This document shows positions 17,428 through 27,520 of a stretch of 64,000 nucleotides of DNA, one piece after another. The notes beneath the pieces are model-generated. The model saw only the letters and a program-made list of their open reading frames with translations. It searched no databases and was not told the DNA's origin. The stretch spans positions 124,001-188,000 of the forward strand of contig NZ_CYSG01000004.1 of NCBI RefSeq assembly GCF_001457775.1, read 5' to 3'. Positions within the stretch are counted from its first letter, which is position 1, and each line of letters begins with the position of its first letter. Made by a program: the position numbers and the translations under genes. This DNA is from Phaeobacter sp. CECT 5382. Its GTDB lineage: Bacteria; Pseudomonadota; Alphaproteobacteria; Rhodobacterales; Rhodobacteraceae.

Positions 17428-17864
17428 TGCGCGGCCTCCGCCCGTTGCCGCGCCTTGGCACTTTCGACGTCGCTCACGCCCAGAAGATTGCTTGATAGCC
17501 GCAACAGTGCATCTTCGCTGGCGTCGCGGTGACCGTCGGCCAGAGCCACTTGCCAAAGGGCTTCAACGACGCCAATGCGATCTTCAAAGGCCACGGCGTC
17601 CTTAATGGCGCGGGTGAAACGTACGGTATCAGGAGCCTCTGCTTCCATCGCTTCGGCCTGTTCGCGCAGAATGATAGCACCGCCGATATCCTGACCAAAA
17701 CGGTGCCGGATGATGCGGTCGATGCGATCTTTTTCGTCTTCCGAATAGTTGTGATCAGAGCGGGCAATCCGCACCAGAAGGGCGGTCAGCGCAAGTCGAG
17801 CACCCTCGTCGCTCAAAGGTTCCGGCGCGGGAGCCAGCAAACGGTTCAACAACTCTTTAAACAT
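17424..17864 (-). CDS. TerB-family protein (second of a tandem pair)
   Basis: About 146 residues, all-helical, with the TerB/DjlA N-terminal-like pattern: LALTALLVRIARSDHNYSED near residue 25, acidic clusters (SEDEKDRID), and VEALWQVALADGHRDASED repeating the metal-binding-like acidic motif. TerB domains are linked to tellurite resistance and stress membranes, but many stand-alone alphaproteobacterial copies have no proven role. It is separated by 2 bases from the upstream TerB gene and overlaps the downstream PhnD-like gene. Confidence 0.85.
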   Translation of the reverse strand: MFKELLNRLLAPAPEPLSDEGARLALTALLVRIARSDHNYSEDEKDRIDRIIRHRFGQDIGGAIILREQAEAMEAEAPDTVRFTRAIKDAVAFEDRIGVVEALWQVALADGHRDASEDALLRLSSNLLGVSDVESAKARQRAEAAQ

Positions 17865-17866
17865 CT

Positions 17867-18328
17867 CTACTTATCCTTCGCGGTTGCCGCCAGTTTGGCA
17901 CGGGCCTTGTCGCGCGCGGCCTCGTTGTCGGCATAGGACAGCCCCATGGATTTACGGGCTTCCTCGACAATACGAATTTCACCTTCATGTTCGTTCTGAT
18001 CAGCCAGCACCACTTCCCACAGCGCATCCAGCGCCGCGAGGCGTTCGTCCAGCCCGGTGGTTTCGCGGATCAGACGGCCAAAGGTATCGGTTTCAGGTGC
18101 GGCGGAATGTAGTTTTTCGCAGGTGGCCCGCACCTTGGCCGCCTCGATCGCATCGTGTTGATACAGACGCGCCAAAATGCGGTCGATCAGGCTGATCTCT
18201 TCCAGCTGATAGTCCCGGTCAGATTGCGCCACCCGTACCAAAAGTGCGCCCAGTGCCAGTTCCGCATCCGGGTCGGGCAGGGCAGGTGTTTCCGTGGGGC
18301 GAAAGGCTTGAAAGAATTTCTTGAGCAT
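17867..18328 (-). CDS. TerB-family protein (first of a tandem pair)
   Basis: About 153 residues. The same architecture as its neighbour: MLKKFFQAFRP start, LALGALLVRVAQSDRDYQLE, then LAALDALWEVVLADQNEHEG. The ATG at 18328 gives an N-terminus alignable with the second copy (MFKELLNRLLAP), so the longer frame to 18412 was rejected. The pair looks like an old tandem duplication and forms a three-gene operon with the PhnD-like gene. Confidence 0.85.
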   Translation of the reverse strand: MLKKFFQAFRPTETPALPDPDAELALGALLVRVAQSDRDYQLEEISLIDRILARLYQHDAIEAAKVRATCEKLHSAAPETDTFGRLIRETTGLDERLAALDALWEVVLADQNEHEGEIRIVEEARKSMGLSYADNEAARDKARAKLAATAKDK

Positions 18329-18442
18329 GCTGACAGGATACTCCGCGTAGATTTGGGCCGACCCGCAAAACGGGCTGGTTTGAGCTTTGACAGGGGCAGG
18401 TCTAGGCTGCAAGACCCTCTTTGAACAAACGGCTGACAGGTC

Positions 18443-18736
18443 TTACCCGTCGTAGCCTTCGATGATTTCCATGTCGCCGGTCGAGACAGGGTCGCGCAGG
18501 GCCTTGGCATCCTGATAGGCAACAGAATCATAGCAGGATTTAGCGGTTTCGAAATCCTTGAATTCAATCACCACCGTACGGGCGCGCATCTTTCCTTCGC
18601 GCACCTCCTTTGGACCTCCGCGGACCAGGAAACGGGCGCCGTATTCGGCAAAAGGTGCCGCATTCGCAGACACATATTCCTTGTAGCGGTCCATGTCCTG
18701 CACATCGACATGGGCGACCCAATAGCCTTTTGGCAT
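18443..18736 (-). CDS. DUF1330 domain-containing protein
   Basis: About 97 residues of the dimeric alpha/beta-barrel (ferredoxin-like) DUF1330 family. Characteristic segments are GYWVAHVDVQDMDRYKEYVS and RTVVIEFKDFETAKSCYDS, followed by YQDAKALRDPVSTGDMEIIE. The function of the family is not established. It lies 115 bases upstream of the TerB operon on the same strand. Confidence 0.9.
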   Translation of the reverse strand: MPKGYWVAHVDVQDMDRYKEYVSANAAPFAEYGARFLVRGGPKEVREGKMRARTVVIEFKDFETAKSCYDSVAYQDAKALRDPVSTGDMEIIEGYDG

Positions 18737-18914
18737 TCCGGCAACTCCCTCAATCTGTTGGCGACAAGCTGATACAGATTTGCACCAATGACAATGGTGC
18801 CGACGCAGCCATTTTCCCCCTAACGAGCAAAGCTACCGGTAATTTCCCGCAAGTCATTCCTAAAATACTGTGTAAAACCTGCGCTTAGACCCGGCTGCAA
18901 GGGTGTCCATGCAC

Positions 18915-18944
18915 AAAAACGCCCGCACGACGGCGGGCGTTTTC
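18915..18944. terminator. Bidirectional terminator downstream of valS
   Basis: AAAACGCCCGC-ACGAC-GGCGGGCGTTTT, symmetrical with A and T tracts on each side, 20 bases past the valS stop. Confidence 0.9.
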
Positions 18945-18963
18945 ATTTTTCAAAGGGCAGGGA

Positions 18964-21900
18964 TCAGTCGAGCTCTTGCAGGCGGCCAAGCGCGTCCTTG
19001 ATCTTGGCCTCTTCCTCTTCGCGCAGAGCGAGGTTTTCGCGCGCCTCTGCAACCACCTCATCCGGGGCGGAAGCCACGAATTTGGGGTTTTTCAACCTGC
19101 CGCGCAGACCACCCAACTCCTTGGCTAGTTTGCCAAGGTTCTTTTCCAGGCGGGCTTTTTCGGCGTCCACATCAATGATTTCTGCCAGCGGCAGACCAAA
19201 GCTGGCTCCGGGGGCTGCCACGGATGCGCAGCCTTTGGGGAAGCTTTCGACCTGATCCAGGCTCACCACGCGGGCGAGTTTCTTGATCATGCCCTCATTG
19301 GCCTCCCAGGCGGCGCGGGCGGTGTCGTCAAACTGCGTCACCAACATCGGAATTTTGGCCCCGGCGGGGACATTCATCTGGGCGCGGGCAGACCGGATGT
19401 TTTCGATGCAGGTGATGACCCAGGTCATCTCGGCGTCGGCTGCCTCGTTGACCAACTCCAATCCGTAGGAGGGCCAGTCTTCATGCACCAGCATGTTTTC
19501 GCGCTTGGCAGTCTTGCCCCAGAGCTCTTCGGTGATGAAGGGCATGATGGGATGCAGCAGCACCATGCATTGATCCAGCACCCAGCCCAGCGTCTGGCGG
19601 GTCTCGGCAATCACGGCTTCGTCTTCCGAGCCAAACAGCGGTTTGCTGAGCTCAATGTACCAATCGCAGACCTTGCCCCAGACAAAGGCATAGAGGTTGA
19701 GGGCGGCATCGTTGAAGCGATAAGCCTCAAGTGCGGCATCGACCTCTACCCGGACTTTGGCGGTCTCGCCAATGATCCACTGGTTTACGGCTGCTTTGGC
19801 ATCGGGGCAGGTATAGCCCGGTTTGGTCTCGTCATAGACCTCGTTGTAGTTGGCGAAATTAACCGCGTTCCACAGTTTGGTGCCAAAGTTGCGATAGCCC
19901 GCGATACGCTGCATGTCGAGCTTCAGCACGCCACCGAGGGAGGCCATGGCCGCATTGGTGAAGCGCAGCGCGTCGGCGCCGTATTCGTCAATGATTGCCA
20001 GCGGATCGACGACGTTTCCGGTGGACTTCGACATTTTCTTGCCTTTGGCGTCGCGCACAAGGCCATGCAGGTAGACGGTGTCAAACGGGATACGCTGTTC
20101 AACCGGCAGATCCTGATCCAGAACCGCCAGCTGCATCATCATCATCCTCGCAACCCAGAAGAACAGGATATCTTGACCGGTGACCAGGGTCGAGGTCGGG
20201 AAGTATTTCGAGGTCTCATCGGTCCATTCGGGCCAGCCCAGGGTGCCAATCGGCCAGAGTCCGGAGGAGAACCAGGTGTCCAGCACGTCGGGGTCGCGCC
20301 AGATGGGGTAGACTAGTTTTGTTGGGTCTTGGGTTGTTTCATACTCAGCCAGTGCAGCCGCGAAAAGTTTGATCGCGTCGGCACGGGTATCGACCTCGAC
20401 CACATTGGCGTGGCTAAGCGGAGTCGGCAGCCCGACCAGGATATCGTCGAAATGTGACTTTACGCTGCCAAAGTCCGGTGCACAGCGGTTGGGCTCTTCG
20501 CCGATCAGCAGCTTTTGCTCCCACAAAAGGCGCAGGGTTTCGACGAGATCCAGCGCGCCATCGCCTTCGTCATCGACAAAACCTTCGGCAGACAGGTCAA
20601 AGCCATACCAAACCGGGATCTGATGGCCCCACCACAGCTGGCGCGAGATGCACCAGGGCTCGATGTTTTCCAGCCAGTGGTAATAGGTCTTCTCGCCGCT
20701 TTCAGGCAGGATCTTGACGGTGCCGTCTTTCACGGCTTCCAGCGCAGGGCCGACGATCTTTTCGGCATCCACGAACCATTGGTCGGTCAACATCGGCTCA
20801 ATGACGACCTTGGAGCGGTCGCCAAAGGGCTGCATGATCGGCTTGGCTTCGACGTAGGGCACGTTGGTGGTCACTTCAGTCTCGTTGCCGTCTTCGTCTT
20901 TGATCTTATTGGTCTCGGTGATCATCACAGCCAGACCCTCGGCGGTGATATCTGCTACCACGCGCTCACGCGCCTCGAACCGGTCCAGACCGCGGTATTC
21001 CTCGGGCACCAGGTTCATCGCGGCAATGCTGGCCTCGGTGAACTCCGCCTCGCCATTGGCGATGGATTGCGCAGTGGCAGCCTCCTCGACGTAAGGCGCC
21101 CCATCGGCACGCATATTCGCCTTACTGTCCATCAGGTTATACATTGGAATGCCGCCGCGTTTGGCGACCTGATAGTCGTTGAAATCATGCGCGCCGGTGA
21201 TCTTCACCGCACCAGAGCCAAAATCCTTGTCGGGGTATTCATCCGTTATGATCGGGATCAGGCGGCGCTGCGCCTTGGGACCAACGGGGATTTCACAAAG
21301 CATGCCAACGATCGGTGCGTAGCGTTCATCAGAAGGATGCACTGCAACCGCGCCATCGCCCAGCATGGTTTCGGGACGCGTTGTAGCGATGGAGATATAG
21401 TCGCGCTCTTCTTCAAGCGTGACGTTGCCGTCCTCGTCTTTCTCCACGTAGGTATAGGTGGCCCCACCCGCCAGCGGGTATTTGAAGTGCCACATGTGGC
21501 CTGCAACTTCGATGTTCTCGACTTCAAGGTCGGAAATTGCGGTCTCGAAATGTGGGTCCCAGTTGACCAGTCGCTTGCCGCGATAGATCAGACCCTTGTT
21601 GTACATCTCCACAAAGACCTTGATCACGGCGTCGTGGAAATTGGGCGAGTTCTCATGGCCCACCCGGGTGTCACCATGGGCGCCCGCCATTGTGAAGGCG
21701 GTGCGATCAAAATCACAGGATGCCCCGAGGCGTTTCAGCTGCTCGATAATGGTGCCGCCGGACTGTTCTTTCCATTCCCAGACCTTTTCCAGGAACTTTT
21801 CGCGACCCAACTCGGCGCGGCTGGGCTGCTGGGTCTTGGCCAGCTCACGCTCCACCACCATTTGCGTGGCGATGCCCGCATGGTCGGTGCCTGGTTGCCA

Positions 21901-22134
21901 GAGAGTATCGAACCCCTGCATACGTTTCCAGCGGATCAGAATATCCTGCAGGGTGTTGTTAAAGGCGTGGCCCATATGCAGAACGCCGGTGACGTTTGGC
22001 GGCGGGATCATGATGCAATAGGTCGAAGCTTCCGGCTTGGCATTGGCGCCAGCCTTGAAACAGCCGGCCTTTTCCCAAGCTTTATAAAGGCGGCTTTCTG
22101 CTTCGGCCGCGTCGAATGTCTTGTCCAGTGCCAT
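18964..22134 (-). CDS. valS: Valyl-tRNA synthetase
   Basis: About 1056 residues, longer than the roughly 950 of the E. coli enzyme, because of insertions in the editing/connective region. It charges tRNA-Val. The HIGH signature is [16 protein letters not shown] (near residue 50) and the KMSKS loop is [10 protein letters not shown]. The editing domain ([20 protein letters not shown]) is present. The C-terminus ends in the coiled-coil arm ([19 protein letters not shown] and onward), typical of ValS. The gene appears monocistronic, ending in a strong terminator. Confidence 0.96.
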   Translation of the reverse strand: MALDKTFDAAEAESRLYKAWEKAGCFKAGANAKPEASTYCIMIPPPNVTGVLHMGHAFNNTLQDILIRWKRMQGFDTLWQPGTDHAGIATQMVVERELAKTQQPSRAELGREKFLEKVWEWKEQSGGTIIEQLKRLGASCDFDRTAFTMAGAHGDTRVGHENSPNFHDAVIKVFVEMYNKGLIYRGKRLVNWDPHFETAISDLEVENIEVAGHMWHFKYPLAGGATYTYVEKDEDGNVTLEEERDYISIATTRPETMLGDGAVAVHPSDERYAPIVGMLCEIPVGPKAQRRLIPIITDEYPDKDFGSGAVKITGAHDFNDYQVAKRGGIPMYNLMDSKANMRADGAPYVEEAATAQSIANGEAEFTEASIAAMNLVPEEYRGLDRFEARERVVADITAEGLAVMITETNKIKDEDGNETEVTTNVPYVEAKPIMQPFGDRSKVVIEPMLTDQWFVDAEKIVGPALEAVKDGTVKILPESGEKTYYHWLENIEPWCISRQLWWGHQIPVWYGFDLSAEGFVDDEGDGALDLVETLRLLWEQKLLIGEEPNRCAPDFGSVKSHFDDILVGLPTPLSHANVVEVDTRADAIKLFAAALAEYETTQDPTKLVYPIWRDPDVLDTWFSSGLWPIGTLGWPEWTDETSKYFPTSTLVTGQDILFFWVARMMMMQLAVLDQDLPVEQRIPFDTVYLHGLVRDAKGKKMSKSTGNVVDPLAIIDEYGADALRFTNAAMASLGGVLKLDMQRIAGYRNFGTKLWNAVNFANYNEVYDETKPGYTCPDAKAAVNQWIIGETAKVRVEVDAALEAYRFNDAALNLYAFVWGKVCDWYIELSKPLFGSEDEAVIAETRQTLGWVLDQCMVLLHPIMPFITEELWGKTAKRENMLVHEDWPSYGLELVNEAADAEMTWVITCIENIRSARAQMNVPAGAKIPMLVTQFDDTARAAWEANEGMIKKLARVVSLDQVESFPKGCASVAAPGASFGLPLAEIIDVDAEKARLEKNLGKLAKELGGLRGRLKNPKFVASAPDEVVAEARENLALREEEEAKIKDALGRLQELD

Positions 22135-22290
22135 GAGGGTCGTCCTGCGTCGGTTGAATTCAGAGTTGCTGCCTCCAATAGCGAATGGGCGCGCAAAGGG
22201 GAAGGGATGGTGCCATCTTGGCAGACAGAATTGCCAGTTAACATGGCTGCCAAAAACCCTCCCCCTGCAGGCTTTGCTTGCCGCTAAGGC

Positions 22291-22725
22291 CTATGCGGTA
22301 CGATCCAATTTGGTCGCCAGGTGGATCAGACTTTCAGAAGACCTGACGCCGCGCGCCTCGCCGATGCGATCAATCGTCTCGTCCAGATCCGCCGTGGTTT
22401 GCGCAACCACTTGGGCCAGCAGATCAAAACGCCCTGATGTCGTATGCACCACCTCAACCCCAGAAAGGCTGCGCAGGCGCGACAGGACTTCGGGGCCAGA
22501 CCGTGGTTCGATCGAGATCAGCACGGTGGCCTGCAGTGGCGGGCGCGCCGCCGCCGTGGCGCGCAGGGTGTAGCCTGCGATAGCGCCTGTGTTTTCCAGG
22601 CGTTCTATCCGCGCCTGAACAGTGGTCCTTGCGAGGCCGAGCGCCCGGGCTAAATCGGCCACCGGGCGGCGGGCGTTTTCACGCAAAAGGGCTAAAAGCT
22701 GTTGATCGGTGTCGTCATTTTTCAT
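22291..22725 (-). CDS. Lrp/AsnC family transcriptional regulator
   Basis: About 144 residues. The N-terminal HTH reads LLALLRENARRPVADLARAL / ARTTVQARIERLENTGAI, followed by a RAM effector domain (RPPLQATVLISIEPRSGPEVL, VEVVHTTSGRFDLLAQVVA). It diverges from the decarboxylase gene across a 107-bp region, suggesting it controls that gene in response to an amino acid such as ornithine or lysine (inferred). Confidence 0.9.
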   Translation of the reverse strand: MKNDDTDQQLLALLRENARRPVADLARALGLARTTVQARIERLENTGAIAGYTLRATAAARPPLQATVLISIEPRSGPEVLSRLRSLSGVEVVHTTSGRFDLLAQVVAQTTADLDETIDRIGEARGVRSSESLIHLATKLDRTA

Positions 22726-22832
22726 GAAATACCTGCATAATGCCGTAAATTTTCGTCACTATGGTCGAAATGCCGGAGGAAATCGACGCAGAAACGTCGG
22801 AAAATGGGTAAAACACATGAGGCTTTATCCCG

Positions 22833-23984
22833 ATGCAGCAAATCCCACCGCTTTGGCTCGACCCTGAAACCCACTTGGCGCGGCGCACGCCGGATCATCC
22901 GATCCTGTATTTCTCGCCGCGGGTGCTACATCACGTGGCTGAGCGGTTTCAGGCAGGTTTCAACGGGTTGGTGACCTATGCGGTCAAGGCCAATCCGCAT
23001 CAGGCGGTGCTGTCTAATCTGGTAGCAGCAGGGATTTCGGCCTTTGATGTGGCGTCGCCTGCAGAAATGGAAGCTGTGCGCGCTGCCAGCTCGGATGCCG
23101 CCATGCATTACAACAACCCGATGCGCTCACGCGCTGAAGTTGACGCAGGCATTGCCCATGATGTTGAGAGCTGGTCGGTCGATGAACTCTCTGAGTTGGA
23201 AAAACTGCATGCGGTGCCGCGCGACAAGGAAATCGCGGTGCGGTTTGCGCTGCCCGTGGCCGGTGCTGCCTATGACTTTGGCAGCAAGTTCGGCGCCGCC
23301 CCGGAGGAGGCTGTGGCGCTGCTGAAACGCGTCGCCGCCGAGGGCTGGACGCCAGCACTGTGTTTTCATCCTGGCACCCAATGTGAGGATGAAAGCGCCT
23401 GGGTCGAATACATCCATGCCGCCAAGCGCATTGTCGATGCTGCGGGTGTGCAGATCGCGCGGTTGAATGTCGGCGGAGGTTTTGCGGCCAATCGTGACGG
23501 CGTGGCGCCAGATCTGGAAAAAGTCTTTGCTGCGATCAGTACCGCCGCAGTTGCGGCCTTTGGGCAGGACCACCCGCCGCTGATTTGTGAGCCGGGCCGG
23601 GCGATGGTCTCGGAAAGCTTCACCTTGGCGGCACGGATCAAGGGGATGCGCAAAGGCGGCGAAGTGGTGTTCCTGAACGATGGTATTTATGGCGGCCTGG
23701 TCGATATACGCGACATGGGCCTGCCGGGCCGGGTCGAGGTGGTCAGCAGCGAGGGGCTTCACCGTGAGGGCGCGCGACACCCGCGCGTGGTGTTTGGCCC
23801 CACTTGTGACAGCCTGGACCGTTTGCCTGACGGTCTCCCACTGCCCGAAGACACCCAGATGGGGGACTATGTTCTGTTTCCCGGACTGGGTGCCTATTCT
23901 TCGGCCATGAGTACGCAATTTAACGGCTACGGGCTTTCTGACGTGGCGACGGTGATCGAGCTCTCTGGACAACGCCCGCGCTAA
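22833..23984 (+). CDS. Type III PLP-dependent decarboxylase, ornithine decarboxylase-like
   Basis: About 383 residues, alanine-racemase-fold. The PLP Lys is in TYAVKANPHQ (near residue 50); LNVGGGFAANR holds the phosphate-binding glycines; CEPGRAMVSE and FGPTCDSLDRL are active-site blocks, the Cys of the latter being the catalytic Cys of eukaryotic-type ornithine/lysine decarboxylases. It probably makes putrescine or cadaverine. The preceding divergent Lrp regulator fits amino-acid control. It could act on ornithine, lysine or a related diamino acid; length and motifs do not decide. Confidence 0.86.
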   Translation: MQQIPPLWLDPETHLARRTPDHPILYFSPRVLHHVAERFQAGFNGLVTYAVKANPHQAVLSNLVAAGISAFDVASPAEMEAVRAASSDAAMHYNNPMRSRAEVDAGIAHDVESWSVDELSELEKLHAVPRDKEIAVRFALPVAGAAYDFGSKFGAAPEEAVALLKRVAAEGWTPALCFHPGTQCEDESAWVEYIHAAKRIVDAAGVQIARLNVGGGFAANRDGVAPDLEKVFAAISTAAVAAFGQDHPPLICEPGRAMVSESFTLAARIKGMRKGGEVVFLNDGIYGGLVDIRDMGLPGRVEVVSSEGLHREGARHPRVVFGPTCDSLDRLPDGLPLPEDTQMGDYVLFPGLGAYSSAMSTQFNGYGLSDVATVIELSGQRPR

Positions 23985-24033
23985 CACTACTGTCCCCCCC
24001 GAAAGCACCAGCAAGCGTAAATAGGGGGCGAGC

Positions 24034-26328
24034 ATGGAAAAGTTCGGAAAAAGCCAGCCAGTCAAACGGGTCGAGGATGTCCGGTTTCTCACCGGTCATG
24101 GGCGCTATATCGAAGACTGCGCCCCAGAGGGCGCGCTGCGTGCCTGGGTGCTGCGCAGCCCTGTGGCCCATGGGGTGATCAGCGAAATTGATCTGGAGGA
24201 GGCCCGCGAAGCCGATGGCGTGCATATGGTGTTGACGCTGGCGGATCTACAGGCTGCTGGCATGACCACCACCATGGATGCAACTGTGGTGAAAAACCGC
24301 GACGAAAGCGACGGGGCTGCCCCGGCCCGCCATATGCTTGCGGACGGCCGGGTGCGCTTTGTAGGGGAACCCATTGCGGTCGTGATTGCCGATACACTGG
24401 ATCAGGCACGCGACGCTGGTGAGATGATTGTGCTCGATTTCGATGATTTGCCAGTGAAGTTGGACCTTCACGCTGGCGGAGAGACGATTCACGCGGAGGC
24501 GCCCGACAACAGTGCTTTTGACTGGGGCATGGGGGACGAGGCGGCCACGCAGGCGGCGTTTGACGCGGCCGACCATACCGTCTCCCTGCAGATTGACGAC
24601 AACCGGATCATCGTCAACGCGATGGAGCCACGGGGTTGCTTTGCCACCTGGGAGGATGATCGTCTGCATTTCACCTATGGTGGCCAGGGTGTCTGGGGAG
24701 CCAAGGGGCAGCTCTCGGCCAAACTTGGGTTGGACGAGACTGCCGTGCATGTGGTGACACCCGATGTGGGCGGTGGCTTTGGCATGAAGGCAATGACTTA
24801 CCCTGAGTATTTTGTCGTCGCCCATGCGGCGCGTGCCCTTGGCAAGGCTGTCTTTTGGATGTCGGACCGCACTGAGGCGATGCTGAGCGACAATGGCGGG
24901 CGGGATCTGACCTCGCTGGCAGAGCTGGCCTTTGACGAGGATCTCAAGATCACGGCCTACCGGGTGCAGACCCGTTGTAACCTTGGGGCCTATAACTCGC
25001 AATTCGGCCAACCCATTCAGACACAGCTGTTCAGTCGGGTTCTGGCGGGGGTCTATGATATTAAAACCGCCTGGCTGCAGGTCGAAGGCATCTATACCAA
25101 TACCACACAGGTAGACGCCTATCGCGGCGCGGGCCGCCCTGAGGCGATCTATGTCTTGGAGCGGGTGATGGACCGTGCTGCGCGCGAGCTGGGCGTGGAC
25201 CCATTTGAGTTGCGCCGCCGCAATTTTATTGCGCCTGCCAACTTCCCCTATGCCACGGTCACCGGCGAAAGCTATGACGTGGGAGATTTTGACATGATCC
25301 TGACCGAAGCCATCCAAAAGTCAGACATGGCGGGGTTTGCGGCGCGCCGTGCGGCGGATGCGGCCGAGGGCAAGCTGCGCGGCGCGGGCCTGTGTTACTA
25401 TATCGAAAGTATTTTGGGTGACCCTTCAGAAGGCGCGGAAGTGGAATTTCTGGAGGATGGCTGGGTGAATATCTATGTCGGCACGCAAAGCAACGGGCAG
25501 GGGCATGAAACTGTCTATGCCCAGTTTCTGGCCGACCAAACCGGTATTCCGGCTTCGATGATCACCACCATTCAGGGCGACAGTGACCTGATCGCCAAGG
25601 GCGGTGGTACAGGCGGTTCGCGCTCGGTCACAACACAGGCCAACGCAACATTGGCCACGGTGGATGTCATGGTTGCGGCCTTTACCCCGTTTCTGGCCGA
25701 GGAAATGGGGGTCGAGGAAGAGGCACTCAGCTTTGATGGGGAAACTTTCCGCGCGCCGGGGTCCAATTTGACGCCATCGATGCTCGAGGCGGCAGAGATG
25801 GCCCGCGCGCAGGGGCGCGTTGATTTGCTGCGTCACGCCGCGCGGGCGCAATTGCCTGGGCGCTCGTTTCCAAACGGGGCCCATATTGCCGAAGTCGTGA
25901 TCGATCCGGAAACCGGTGTCACAGCAGTTGATCGCTATACGGTGGTTGATGATTTTGGCAATCTGATCAACCCGATGCTGGCCGAAGGTCAGGTGCATGG
26001 TGGCGTGGTTCAGGGCCTGGGGCAGGCGATGTTGGAACACGTGGTCTATGACCAGGACGGACAATTACTCACGGCATCGTTCATGGACTACGCCTTGCCG
26101 CGGGCCGATGACGTACCCATGATTGGATTCACCTCCGAGCCAGTGCCCTCTATCCAGAACCCGATGGGAATGAAGGGCTGCGGCGAGGCTGGAACGGTTG
26201 GTGCGCTGGCCGCATTGGCAAATGCGGTGCAGGATGCCACCTGGGAGAGGGGCCTGCGGCAAGTGGACATGCCGTTCACACCGTTGAAACTATGGGAAGC
26301 ACTGAGGAATGGCACTGAAGCAGCTTAG
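24034..26328 (+). CDS. Xanthine dehydrogenase family molybdopterin-binding large subunit (form II CoxL-like)
   Basis: About 764 residues. Typical blocks are RFLTGHGRYIEDCAPEGALR at the N-terminus, RFVGEPIAVVIADT, PDVGGGFGMKA and VDAYRGAGRPEAIYV. The last contains AYRGAGR, the form II active-site loop, rather than the AYRCSFR of true aerobic CO dehydrogenase. It needs a molybdopterin-cytosine-type cofactor plus an FAD subunit and a 2Fe-2S subunit, neither of which is encoded nearby. The substrate is unknown. It overlaps the next gene by 20 bp. Confidence 0.88.
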   Translation: MEKFGKSQPVKRVEDVRFLTGHGRYIEDCAPEGALRAWVLRSPVAHGVISEIDLEEAREADGVHMVLTLADLQAAGMTTTMDATVVKNRDESDGAAPARHMLADGRVRFVGEPIAVVIADTLDQARDAGEMIVLDFDDLPVKLDLHAGGETIHAEAPDNSAFDWGMGDEAATQAAFDAADHTVSLQIDDNRIIVNAMEPRGCFATWEDDRLHFTYGGQGVWGAKGQLSAKLGLDETAVHVVTPDVGGGFGMKAMTYPEYFVVAHAARALGKAVFWMSDRTEAMLSDNGGRDLTSLAELAFDEDLKITAYRVQTRCNLGAYNSQFGQPIQTQLFSRVLAGVYDIKTAWLQVEGIYTNTTQVDAYRGAGRPEAIYVLERVMDRAARELGVDPFELRRRNFIAPANFPYATVTGESYDVGDFDMILTEAIQKSDMAGFAARRAADAAEGKLRGAGLCYYIESILGDPSEGAEVEFLEDGWVNIYVGTQSNGQGHETVYAQFLADQTGIPASMITTIQGDSDLIAKGGGTGGSRSVTTQANATLATVDVMVAAFTPFLAEEMGVEEEALSFDGETFRAPGSNLTPSMLEAAEMARAQGRVDLLRHAARAQLPGRSFPNGAHIAEVVIDPETGVTAVDRYTVVDDFGNLINPMLAEGQVHGGVVQGLGQAMLEHVVYDQDGQLLTASFMDYALPRADDVPMIGFTSEPVPSIQNPMGMKGCGEAGTVGALAALANAVQDATWERGLRQVDMPFTPLKLWEALRNGTEAA

Positions 26329-27391
26329 CAAACGGTTTTTCGGATGGCTCGGGCGCCCTTTGCGCTCGGAACATTCCGGTGAGGCCAAGCTGCGCGGGCC
26401 GCAGGCCCATGTGATCATTCTGGATGGCACCATGTCGACGCTGGAGCCTGGGCATGAAACCCATGCCGGGCGGCTATATCAGATGTGTCTGGAGATGGGC
26501 GCCGGAGTTTCGGTGTTCTACGAGGCGGGCGTGCAATGGACCGGTTGGACCAGCGCGCCGGATGTGATGATGGGGCGCGGTATCAATCGCCAGATCCGAC
26601 GTGCCTATGGCTATCTGGCTTCAAGATACAGGCCCGGTGACCGGATCTATCTGATGGGTTATTCACGGGGAGGCTATGCGGTGCGCTCGCTTGCGGGCGT
26701 CATTGGCGAGGTTGGTCTGCTCAAGGCGGAACACGCCACCGTGCGCAATATCCGTACCGCCTATCGCCACTATCAGCAGGCCGGATCACCCGAGGTGGCG
26801 CAGGCCTTTCACAGAGCCCACTGCCATCCGGAAACCGAGGTCGAGATGATCGGCGCCTGGGACACGGTCAAGGCACTGGGCCTGCGCCTGCCGTTATTGT
26901 GGCGCTGGGCGGAAAGCCGTCACTCCTTTCACAACCACGAATTGGGCCACCATGTGAAACATGGCTATCATGCCTTGGCATTGGACGAGACACGCGATGT
27001 CTTCCAGCCTGTGCTTTGGGCCTGTCCCAAGGGCTGGAATGGACGTGTTGAACAGGTCTGGTTTCATGGCGCCCACGGCGATATCGGCGGCCAATTGGCA
27101 GGCCATGAGGAAGCGCGTCCCCTGGCCAATGTACCAATGGTCTGGATGCTGGAAAAGGCCGAAGACTGTGGACTGCCCTTGCCAAGGGACTGGCGCATGC
27201 GCTTTCCGGTCAATCCACATGCGCCCTCGATTGGTACCTGGCAGGGCTGGGGTAAAATATTTCTGCTTCGCAGTAAGCGACAGATCGGGCTGGATCCGAG
27301 CGAGCGCCTGCACAACAGCGTGCAGGGGGTAGAATTGAAAAAAAAAGCCGCTAGCGGATGGTTGGCCAGCCTGACCGGTACTGCGCGCTAG
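26309..27391 (+). CDS. DUF2235 domain-containing protein (alpha/beta-hydrolase-like)
   Basis: About 360 residues. It carries the DUF2235 pattern: HVIILDGTMSTLEPG at the N-terminus, DRIYLMGYSRGGYAVRSLAG with a Gly-x-Ser-x-Gly nucleophile motif (GYSRGG), IGAWDTVKALGLRLP, and HGAHGDIGG with a candidate catalytic His. Members are thought to be hydrolases, some linked to type VI effectors; no secretion gene lies nearby. The overlap with the molybdenum hydroxylase gene suggests co-expression. Confidence 0.87.
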   Translation: MALKQLSKRFFGWLGRPLRSEHSGEAKLRGPQAHVIILDGTMSTLEPGHETHAGRLYQMCLEMGAGVSVFYEAGVQWTGWTSAPDVMMGRGINRQIRRAYGYLASRYRPGDRIYLMGYSRGGYAVRSLAGVIGEVGLLKAEHATVRNIRTAYRHYQQAGSPEVAQAFHRAHCHPETEVEMIGAWDTVKALGLRLPLLWRWAESRHSFHNHELGHHVKHGYHALALDETRDVFQPVLWACPKGWNGRVEQVWFHGAHGDIGGQLAGHEEARPLANVPMVWMLEKAEDCGLPLPRDWRMRFPVNPHAPSIGTWQGWGKIFLLRSKRQIGLDPSERLHNSVQGVELKKKAASGWLASLTGTAR

Positions 27392-27406
27392 CAGGGATCG
27401 CGCGTG

Positions 27407-27437
27407 TGCAGAGGGATGACTTTCTCATCTCTCTGCA
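27407..27437. terminator. Hairpin between DUF2235 and thioesterase genes
   Basis: A 13-bp stem TGCAGAGGGATGA / TCATCTCTCTGCA (one G-T pair) with loop CTTTC, lying between convergent genes. No clear T run, so termination is probable, not certain. Confidence 0.6.
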
Positions 27438-27520
27438 AGCCTTTGTGTGCCGCCAGTAAGTGTGTGAAGCACGTGCAGACCTGACTGATCATGCTGATCT
27501 GCGCTGCTCGGATAGGCGCT

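Noticed and set aside
17424-18328. Tellurite resistance operon
   Set aside because: Only TerB-type domains are present; terC, terD, terZ and terA are missing, so resistance cannot be inferred.
20515-22287. A 590-codon open frame antisense to valS
   Set aside because: Long antisense frames are expected in high-G+C DNA; the valS frame has full synthetase motifs and the antisense frame has no recognisable domain.
24034-26328. Aerobic carbon monoxide dehydrogenase large subunit
   Set aside because: The active-site loop is AYRGAGR, not AYRCSFR, and the other two subunits are absent nearby.
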